Shown: positions 1 to 5,049 of the stretch, piece after piece
Numbering within the stretch: position 1 is the first letter of the stretch
Layout: every line of letters begins with the position of its first letter
DNA from: Caldisericota bacterium
GTDB lineage: Bacteria; Caldisericota; Caldisericia; B22-G15
Length of the DNA: 5,049 bases
NCBI GenBank assembly: GCA_003648245.1
Contig: QMOO01000088.1
Coordinates: forward strand, 1-5,049
Reading direction: 5' to 3'
Translations under genes and position numbers: made by a program
The notes under the pieces: generated by a model
Database searches by the model: none
Told to the model about the DNA's origin: nothing
The model's input: the letters and a program-made list of their open reading frames with translations, nothing else

Positions 1-2150
1 AAATTATATCTTCTAATTATCATTTTTTCTTCATATACCATTAACTCAATTGCACCATCTAAATCTGTTCTATAAACTTTTGAACCTACTTTTATCAGAG
101 AATCAATTATTGATTGGGATGGGTGTCCAAACCTATTTGGACCAACAGAAACAACAGATACTTCTGGTGACATAAGATTAAAAAATTCCTCTGAGAGGGA
201 AAATCTACTTCCGTGATGCGAAACCTTATACACATTAACATTTGTTATCAATTCAGGAAATACCTCACAAATCTCATTCAATCCTTCTTTTTCCACATCC
301 CCTGACAGCACGAGAGAAAACTCTTTATGTCTTAGTACAAGAAATAGGGAGTTGTTATTATCATTGGCTCTACCATAATTCTTTCCGTCCTCAACAGGGT
401 TTAGTACATAGAGTTTTGTATCCTTATCTAAATTTAAAATATCTCCACGCTTAAGAGGAAAAAACCTTACTCCCTTCTCTTTCCCAATGATTATTAGTCT
501 CCTTCCAATTTCCCTTAATGAAACATGGGGACCGTATATTGATTTAACGAGCTCCTTATCTATTACATGGAATAGACCCTCAATGTGATCTGCATCCTCG
601 TGGGTGAATATCATCATATCAAGTCTGTTTATCCCCATTCTTTTCAAAGAATCTAATACCCTCTCTCCTGGACTTACCTTTCTATCGTTTAAAGTTCCAC
701 CTCCATCTATAAGTATGGTTTTACCAGAAGGAAGCTTCAGAAAAATAGAGTCTCCCTCTCCCACATCAAAAAATACAACCTTCAAGGTATTTCTTTCAAC
801 ATAGTATGGATAGATAAAAGAGAAAGTGATCACTACAATAAGAAAAACAAAAATTACCTTTTCAAAGCTTATCCTGATGTTCCAATTTTTTCTTAACACA
901 ACGATTAAAAAGAGAAGAAGGTAAGATACTATAAATGAAAGGTGGGGTTTCTTAATTCCAATATAGGAAATGGGAGTTTTTGAGAAAAAATCTACAACCT
1001 TAATAAAGATATCTGCAGGAAACTCAATCAAAAAGATAAAGTTTTTATCAATGAGTGAAAGAAGGGTAATAACAAAAGTTATTGGAAGAAAGAGTGTAAA
1101 GATTGGCGAAGTCACTATGTTTGATATAAAGAAGATTAATGAAAAGATTGGAAAATAGTAGATACTAACAGGGAAGACTCCAAAAAGAGAGACAGGTGAA
1201 ACAAGTAATAACTGCTTCAATCTACTCCTTACACTTGACATTATTGAAATTATTGAAAAGGTGGCAAGAAATGTTAATAAGAAAGAGGGAGATATTATTG
1301 ATAAGGGATTTATAAATAATATAATCATAGCTCCAAACAACAAAGAGTTTACTGTATCCACATCCCTGTAAAAACTTTTTCCTATCAAGTAAACAGATAT
1401 CATTATAAAAGCTCTCACTGCAGAAACAGGAAACAGAATTAAACTAAGATAGAGAAATAAAATTACCACCACCAAAATAGGTGGAAATATAAAAGAGAGG
1501 AACATGGATAGTATTGACAAATGAAGTCCAGAAACAGCAAGAAGATGCATAACACCAGCATATTTAAACTTTTCTTTTATTTCCCTCTCTATACTCCCCC
1601 CACCCATAAATATTCCTCTAACAAAAGAATACTTCTCTGGAAGTAAATTTAGATTGCTATTTATTCTGTTCCTTATCCTGGAGATAATACTATCATTCCT
1701 TTTTCTTACTCTAATATCCTTTGCATAGAATTTCAAAATTGAGTTTTTAGAAATTGAATATAGTATGAAAGACTCCTCACCAGGATTCCCTCCAAAATCG
1801 TTTATAAACTCTCCCCTCACTTCCACTTCATCAAAAGGTTTTAAATCATAAATTCTATTTTTGTATACAGTTACTCTTCCATACTCTGTTTTTATCTCCA
1901 GTGAAGTTCTTTTTTCAAAAGACACCACTTTGCCCATAAGTGTATCTGTCTCAGGGTTTTCAAATGAAGGGAATGCAAAAAAGCCACTTCTTATTATGCC
2001 AATAGTTATAAAAATAATAAAAAAGAGTATGAAATCTTTCCTTCTTACGAAGAAAAGAGGTATAAAAACAATGGGAAGCAAGAAGAGAAACTTCAGGGAG
2101 AAGAGAGAAATAAGGAAGAAAATAAATATTACTGGAAAAAGCTTTCTCAA
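1..2150 (-). CDS. comEC: ComEC/Rec2 family DNA uptake channel, 3' end cut off by the window
   Basis: Polytopic inner-membrane protein that, in characterised competent bacteria, moves single-stranded transforming DNA into the cytoplasm. I translated 716 uninterrupted codons. Hydrophobic segments lie at about residues 6-32 and 40-56. An OB-fold-like domain (about 70-145) contains the family's NPG motif at 122-124. The competence domain (about 175-450) has the hallmark HLLAVSGLHLSI at 202-213 and many membrane helices. The C-terminal metallo-beta-lactamase-like domain (about 455-716) keeps FFDVGEGDS (460-468), THEDADH (516-522, the HxDxDH metal motif), SGD (616-618), SHHGS (644-648) and the late RFGHPS (673-678). 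The metal ligands look intact, so a working nuclease-type domain is plausible. The start is TTG at 2150-2148, overlapping the comEA stop. It is the only usable start after an in-frame stop at 2183-2181, and the nearest purine-rich site (AGG at 2156-2154) is weak, so coupling to comEA is likely. The stop lies beyond base 1; the family's usual ending suggests few residues are missing. Confidence 0.96.
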   Translation of the reverse strand, partial: MRKLFPVIFIFFLISLFSLKFLFLLPIVFIPLFFVRRKDFILFFIIFITIGIIRSGFFAFPSFENPETDTLMGKVVSFEKRTSLEIKTEYGRVTVYKNRIYDLKPFDEVEVRGEFINDFGGNPGEESFILYSISKNSILKFYAKDIRVRKRNDSIISRIRNRINSNLNLLPEKYSFVRGIFMGGGSIEREIKEKFKYAGVMHLLAVSGLHLSILSMFLSFIFPPILVVVILFLYLSLILFPVSAVRAFIMISVYLIGKSFYRDVDTVNSLLFGAMIILFINPLSIISPSFLLTFLATFSIISIMSSVRSRLKQLLLVSPVSLFGVFPVSIYYFPIFSLIFFISNIVTSPIFTLFLPITFVITLLSLIDKNFIFLIEFPADIFIKVVDFFSKTPISYIGIKKPHLSFIVSYLLLFLIVVLRKNWNIRISFEKVIFVFLIVVITFSFIYPYYVERNTLKVVFFDVGEGDSIFLKLPSGKTILIDGGGTLNDRKVSPGERVLDSLKRMGINRLDMMIFTHEDADHIEGLFHVIDKELVKSIYGPHVSLREIGRRLIIIGKEKGVRFFPLKRGDILNLDKDTKLYVLNPVEDGKNYGRANDNNNSLFLVLRHKEFSLVLSGDVEKEGLNEICEVFPELITNVNVYKVSHHGSRFSLSEEFFNLMSPEVSVVSVGPNRFGHPSQSIIDSLIKVGSKVYRTDLDGAIELMVYEEKMIIRRYN

Positions 2151-2737
2151 GGACCTACAGTTATCAAATCCTTTATCGCTTCAAATTTCTTCTCCCCTAT
2201 CCCTGAAACCTCTTTTATTTCTTCTATACTCTTAAAATAGCCATTGGTTCTCCTATAATCTATAATTCTTTGAGCCAGAACCTCTCCAATTCCCGGAAGT
2301 GTCTCAAGCTCCTCTCTGGATGCAGTATTTATGTTTATTAGATTACTCTGTGATTTAAAATACATCTTTTGATTTTCAGAAATAGCTTTCTCTGAAACAT
2401 CAACATTTGAATTAAGCATCTCTTTATTGTAAACAATTATCTTCTCTCCATCCTTTAACTTTTCTGCGAGGTTTATAGAATCAAGATCAGCATCCTCTGT
2501 GGCACCACCTGCTTTTTCAATGGCATGAAAAACTCTATCTCCCAGAGACATTTCGTAAACTCCAGGATTTCTAACCTCTCCTGCTACATGCACATATATT
2601 TTGTTCTCGGTTTCAATAGTTATCTCTTCTTTATTTTCAGTATTTATCCCCCTGTAACGGCTATGATAACCAAGAGTAAATCCTATAGCAAAGGAAACAA
2701 TTATAGCTATTATCCACTCTTTCTTTCCAAAGATCAT
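2147..2737 (-). CDS. comEA: ComEA-type competence DNA receptor (SLBB plus helix-hairpin-helix)
   Basis: Membrane-anchored protein that binds double-stranded DNA outside the cytoplasmic membrane and hands it to ComEC. The 196 residues show an N-terminal membrane anchor (about 8-24) after a short lysine-containing head. An SLBB domain follows (about 46-104, with VAGEVRNPGVY at 51-61). A polar linker of about 27 residues comes next, then a C-terminal DNA-binding domain (132-193). The latter starts with the typical NINTAS (135-140) and holds two helix-hairpin-helix motifs, LPGIGEVLAQRI (147-158) and VSGIGEKKFEAI (177-188). The order anchor-SLBB-HhH matches Gram-positive-type ComEA rather than the short HhH-only secreted form. 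The ATG overlaps the argF stop as ATGA. No good ribosome site lies close upstream, only a GGG about 17 bases away, so translation probably relies on coupling to argF. comEC follows directly; the comEB gene found between comEA and comEC in Bacillus is absent. Confidence 0.95.
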   Translation of the reverse strand: MIFGKKEWIIAIIVSFAIGFTLGYHSRYRGINTENKEEITIETENKIYVHVAGEVRNPGVYEMSLGDRVFHAIEKAGGATEDADLDSINLAEKLKDGEKIIVYNKEMLNSNVDVSEKAISENQKMYFKSQSNLININTASREELETLPGIGEVLAQRIIDYRRTNGYFKSIEEIKEVSGIGEKKFEAIKDLITVGP

Positions 2738-3660
2738 AGCACAAGAGACAAAATCCCTTTCTCTACATGAAGGCGGTTTTCTGCCTGATCAAAGACTACA
2801 GAATTCTCTCCATCTATAATCTCATCAGTTACTTCCTCTCCTCTATGAGCAGGTAAACAGTGCATAAATATAAAATTCTTCTTGGCGTGTTTCACAAGCT
2901 CTCTGTTCACCTGATATCTCTTTAAAATGCTCTTCTTCCTCTCCTCTTCTCCTTCCTGACCCATGGAAACCCAGACATCTGTATATATGATGTCTGCATC
3001 CCTTACTCCTTCTACTGGATCATCTGTAAGAACAATCTCTCCACCGTATCTCTTTGCATCCTCCATTGCCCATTGTGTAATCTCCTCATCTGGTCTTAAC
3101 TCCTTGGGACTTACAACAAAAACTCTCATTCCCATCTTTGCTCCGCCAAGCATTAAGGAATGACAAATATTGTTTCCATCTCCGACATATGCAAGTTTAA
3201 GACCTTTCAAATCTCCTTTCTTCTCCTTTATGGTGAATAAATCTCCCAGTATTTGACAGGGATGAAATTTATCAGATAAGCCATTTATGACTGGTATACT
3301 TGCAAATTTAGCAAGGTCCACGAGATCCTTATGTGAGTATACTCTTGCCATAATGCCATCAAGGTATCTTGATAAAACTCTTGCTGTATCACCAATTGTT
3401 TCGCCTCTTCTTAGCTGCAAATCCCTCGAAGAAAGATAAAGGGCATAACCGCCAAGTTCATACATAGCCACTTCAAAGGAAATTCTTGTTCTTGTGGATG
3501 GCTTTTCAAAAAGCATTCCCAGCTTTTTACCTGCAAGAATAGGAATAATCTCTCCCATCTTTGACCTTATCTTTAAAACCTCGGTGGCTCTTAAAAATTC
3601 TTCAATCTCTTCTCTTGTAAAATCATAAAGAGATAAAACATCTCTACCTTTTAAGTTCAT
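2734..3660 (-). CDS. argF: Ornithine carbamoyltransferase
   Basis: Cytoplasmic enzyme of arginine synthesis that joins carbamoyl phosphate and ornithine to give citrulline and phosphate. The 308 residues match the usual family length. The carbamoyl-phosphate loop STRTR is at 55-59, the conserved arginine of MARVYSH at 106, and HPCQ at 133-136. The ornithine-side residues are N163 (in GDGNNICHS), D228 and the SMG loop (232-234). The catalytic HCLPA is at 267-271 and the closing arginine of ENRLHVEK at 297. HCLPA plus SMG separates it from aspartate carbamoyltransferase and other relatives. The ATG at 3660 has a good ribosome site (AGGGGTGA) and a promoter upstream. It is the first gene of an overlapping argF-comEA-comEC operon, an odd pairing of arginine synthesis with DNA uptake. 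No convincing ArgR-type operator was seen in the short upstream gap. The same family also works in the catabolic direction (arginine deiminase pathway), which sequence alone does not exclude. Confidence 0.96.
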   Translation of the reverse strand: MNLKGRDVLSLYDFTREEIEEFLRATEVLKIRSKMGEIIPILAGKKLGMLFEKPSTRTRISFEVAMYELGGYALYLSSRDLQLRRGETIGDTARVLSRYLDGIMARVYSHKDLVDLAKFASIPVINGLSDKFHPCQILGDLFTIKEKKGDLKGLKLAYVGDGNNICHSLMLGGAKMGMRVFVVSPKELRPDEEITQWAMEDAKRYGGEIVLTDDPVEGVRDADIIYTDVWVSMGQEGEEERKKSILKRYQVNRELVKHAKKNFIFMHCLPAHRGEEVTDEIIDGENSVVFDQAENRLHVEKGILSLVL

Positions 3661-3664
3661 CCTG

Positions 3665-3675
3665 TCACCCCTTCC
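3665..3675 (-). promoter_or_regulatory. Ribosome binding site of argF
   Basis: On the minus strand the sequence GGAAGGGGTGA stands four bases before the argF ATG and is close to the consensus AGGAGGTGA. It supports the ATG at 3660 as the start. It is the only strong ribosome site in the minus-strand operon; comEA and comEC lack comparable ones. Confidence 0.75.
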
Positions 3676-3692
3676 TCTCTTAGTTCTTTTTT

Positions 3693-3721
3693 AATATTGC
3701 CTAAAATTTTCTCTCTGTCAA
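3693..3721 (-). promoter_or_regulatory. Promoter of the argF-comEA-comEC operon
   Basis: On the minus strand a perfect -35 box TTGACA (3721-3716) is followed, after exactly 17 bases, by AATATT (3698-3693), which matches four of six -10 positions. Transcription would start near 3686, leaving a leader of about 25 bases that holds the argF ribosome site. This is the vegetative sigma-70/sigma-A pattern. The fit in spacing and position makes it the best promoter candidate in the window, though the -10 box is only moderate. Confidence 0.6.
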
Positions 3722-3730
3722 GATTACTTG

Positions 3731-3739
3731 TGATAAAAT
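3731..3739 (+). promoter_or_regulatory. Candidate extended -10 promoter of the nuclease-surE unit
   Basis: TGATAAAAT reads as an extended -10 element: TG, one base, then TAAAAT, which matches five of six positions of TATAAT. No good -35 box lies at the right distance upstream, as expected for extended -10 promoters. The start point would fall around 3746, nearly on the ATG at 3748, giving a transcript with almost no leader. That agrees with the lack of a properly spaced ribosome site there (an AGG abuts the ATG). In AT-rich DNA such a match can arise by chance. Confidence 0.4.
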
Positions 3740-3747
3740 CAATTAGG

Positions 3748-4629
3748 ATGAAGAACATTGAGGAAGAAATAAAGAATTTAAAAATTGAGATAGCCAATAT
3801 AAAGAGAAACTTATCTCTTATTCTATCTTATATTGATCCAGACTTTGAGGAAAAGTTAATCTACAGAATTTTGAAACAGAAAGGGTTTAGCGTCATAGGT
3901 AAAAAGGAAAAAAAGATAATTCTTCCAGGAAAGAGAGAATTTGTAGAAGACTATTTAAACCATCTAAAAAGCTATTATATGAGAAGAATCATTTCAGATA
4001 TTGCAAAACTTAAAATAGTAGATAAAAGGGGAATTAAAAAACTCAAAGAGAGGTGGGGTGAAGAAGCTGTAGAAAAGTATCTAAAACTTTTGGTTAAGTT
4101 TGAAATAGTTGAGTTAAAAGAAACTGGCTATATATTCAGGTTTTCCCATATTGATAATTTCGGGGATACTCTTGAATGGTTTGTCTCTAAAATACTTATA
4201 AGAGAGTTTGCCATCCCTTCTGTAAACGGAGTAAAGATAAAAGATATTGCTGGGGGAGGAGACTTTGATATATTCTTTCTTCTCTTTGGAAATCTATCCT
4301 ACATTGAAACTAAATCCTCCCCTCCCAACAATGTATCCATTGAAGAGGTTGAGAATTTCATTAAAAGAATAGATGCTGTTAAGCCCTTTGTCTCTTTAAT
4401 GTTTATAGATACTACCCTCAATATAAAGAGAAACATTATTGACAATCTGGGGTTCCTTTTAAGAAGAATTAGGAGGGATTTCAATCCAGTTAAACTTAAC
4501 ACTGGATTTTATAGGGTAAGTTGTGGTATATATGTTTTTAATGCAAAGAGAACTATCGAAAGCAGTTTTCATATAATGTTAAAAGATCTATTGAAGGAGG
4601 AAAGAATTGAAGATAGTTATAACCAATGA
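3748..4629 (+). CDS. Uncharacterised protein with coiled coil and PD-(D/E)XK nuclease-like domain
   Basis: I do not recognise a named family. From the ATG at 3748 the protein has 293 residues and is predicted to be soluble. Residues 2-27 form a charged coiled-coil-like helix. Residues about 65-132 are helical and end in a helix followed by a short hairpin (VEKYLKLL, then EIVELKETGYIFRF), which resembles a winged helix. Residues about 138-265 look like a PD-(D/E)XK nuclease core: a first helix with E143 (GDTLEWFVSKIL), then GGDFDIFF with D172 and D174, then after about 13 residues IETK with E187 and K189. A helix (198-208) and a further strand (SLMFID, 216-221) follow. The ExK pair and preceding aspartates fit a metal-dependent nuclease active site, but this is an inference from motif spacing. 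A TTG at 3697 would add 17 residues but lacks a ribosome site, overlaps the argF promoter and precedes a natural-looking start. The last 23 bases overlap surE, so the two are probably co-translated. Confidence 0.72.
   Translation: MKNIEEEIKNLKIEIANIKRNLSLILSYIDPDFEEKLIYRILKQKGFSVIGKKEKKIILPGKREFVEDYLNHLKSYYMRRIISDIAKLKIVDKRGIKKLKERWGEEAVEKYLKLLVKFEIVELKETGYIFRFSHIDNFGDTLEWFVSKILIREFAIPSVNGVKIKDIAGGGDFDIFFLLFGNLSYIETKSSPPNNVSIEEVENFIKRIDAVKPFVSLMFIDTTLNIKRNIIDNLGFLLRRIRRDFNPVKLNTGFYRVSCGIYVFNAKRTIESSFHIMLKDLLKEERIEDSYNQ
4594..4600 (+). promoter_or_regulatory. Ribosome binding site that fixes the TTG start of surE
   Basis: AAGGAGG lies inside the end of the upstream nuclease-like gene, six bases before the TTG at 4607. 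It is the strongest Shine-Dalgarno sequence in the window. The first residues after that TTG give the family-typical KIVITNDDG, so the site and the protein agree on the non-ATG start. Confidence 0.85.
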
Positions 4630-5049
4630 TGATGGGATAGATTCTTTAGGAATAAAAGTTCTGGCAAAGGCAATCGCTGAACTTCCATTTGAAGTTTATA
4701 TCGTTGCCCCTGAAAAGCAGAGGAGCGCAGGAGGTCATTCAATAACAACCCACAAACCTCTGAGGATAAATGAAGTGGATATTGGAGTCAAAGGGGTTAA
4801 AGCTTTCTCCACAAATGGTTCCACAGCAGATTGTGTGATCCTTGCAAAAGATGTTATCGTAAAGGATATGGATTTTGTAATCTCTGGAATTAATGAACTA
4901 CCAAATGTTGGAGATGATATCTCTTATTCAGGTACAGTTTCAGGAAGTATAGAAGCAATACTAAATGAAGTTCCTTCTTTCTCTGTATCCATATTCAGGT
5001 TTGGTGAGAATTTAAAAATGGCTGCTAAATTCTCAAAGAAATTGCTCCT
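4607..5049 (+). CDS. surE: SurE family 5'-nucleotidase (survival protein), 3' end cut off by the window
   Basis: Cytoplasmic metal-dependent phosphatase that removes phosphate from nucleoside 5'- and 3'-monophosphates; some members also act on short polyphosphate. The visible 147 residues are over half of the usual roughly 250. They begin with TNDDGIDSLGI, giving metal ligands D8 and D9. APEKQRSAGGHSIT follows, with S40 as the equivalent of the family's serine ligand, and then SGIN with N96 as the asparagine ligand and YSGTVSG at 107-113. All four metal ligands are therefore present. Two usually firm motifs are altered: GTPADCV reads GSTADCV (71-77), and the glycine two places after SGIN is leucine (L98). 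The start is TTG with an excellent ribosome site. The gene overlaps the nuclease-like gene by 23 bases and probably shares its transcript. The family call is secure; substrate preference cannot be read from the fragment. Confidence 0.94.
   Translation, partial: MKIVITNDDGIDSLGIKVLAKAIAELPFEVYIVAPEKQRSAGGHSITTHKPLRINEVDIGVKGVKAFSTNGSTADCVILAKDVIVKDMDFVISGINELPNVGDDISYSGTVSGSIEAILNEVPSFSVSIFRFGENLKMAAKFSKKLL

Noticed and set aside
242..454. Plus-strand open frame of 70 codons
   Set aside because: Lies antisense to the metallo-beta-lactamase-like domain of comEC, whose translation is continuous and carries clear family motifs; no ribosome site or recognisable protein.
604..1158. Two plus-strand open frames (604-804 and 970-1158)
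   Set aside because: Both are antisense shadows of comEC in low-complexity, AT-rich sequence encoding its membrane helices on the other strand.
1..2150. Possible frameshift or pseudogene status of comEC
   Set aside because: All 716 codons read through from the TTG to the window edge with every expected motif in order, so the gene is only cut by the window.
1861..2235. Plus-strand open frame of 124 codons
   Set aside because: Antisense to the OB-fold and N-terminal helices of comEC and the end of comEA; its lysine-rich composition is what reversed hydrophobic codons give.
2525..3163. Plus-strand open frames at 2525-2770 and 2963-3163
   Set aside because: Antisense to comEA and argF, both confirmed by family motifs.
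3697..3747. TTG start that would extend the nuclease-like protein by 17 residues
   Set aside because: No ribosome site, and the stretch contains both promoter candidates; the ATG at 3748 begins a natural coiled-coil helix. A GTG at 3730 was set aside for the same reasons.
3661..3747. ArgR-type operator upstream of argF
   Set aside because: No palindrome resembling TGAAT-ATTCA was found in the gap.
4299..4502. Minus-strand open frame of 67 codons
   Set aside because: Antisense to the nuclease-like domain; no start signal and no recognisable domain.

Overview
This is an AT-rich bacterial window (by eye about one third G+C). It is densely packed, with five protein genes and one 87-base gap. 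Arginine is mostly AGA/AGG and isoleucine often ATA, and genes overlap by a few bases. Two confident genes (comEC, surE) appear to start with TTG. This style fits a compact, probably thermophilic bacterium, of the Dictyoglomus, Caldisericum, Thermotogae or candidate-phylum type. The lineage is an inference from composition and layout, and no marker here fixes it.

Layout. The minus strand carries argF (ornithine carbamoyltransferase), comEA (DNA receptor for transformation) and comEC (DNA uptake channel), in that order of transcription. Successive genes overlap by 3-4 bases (ATGA at argF/comEA, TTGA at comEA/comEC). comEC runs off the left edge with 716 codons visible and probably only a few missing. 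The gap at 3661-3747 is a divergent promoter region. It has a consensus -35 for the argF operon and an extended -10 facing the other way. The plus strand then carries an unnamed protein with an N-terminal coiled coil, a winged-helix-like middle and a PD-(D/E)XK nuclease-like C-terminal half. It overlaps by 23 bases the start of surE (survival-protein nucleotidase), which runs off the right edge.

How the genes work together. ComEA and ComEC are successive parts of the DNA-uptake machine: ComEA captures double-stranded DNA outside the membrane and ComEC passes one strand through it. ArgF leads the same transcript with no obvious functional link. The nuclease-like protein and SurE form the opposing unit and are probably translationally coupled. 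The least described element is the nuclease-like gene, which sits back to back with a DNA-uptake operon.

No RNA gene, CRISPR array, insertion sequence, tandem repeat or terminator was seen, and no gene-free stretch exceeds 87 bases.
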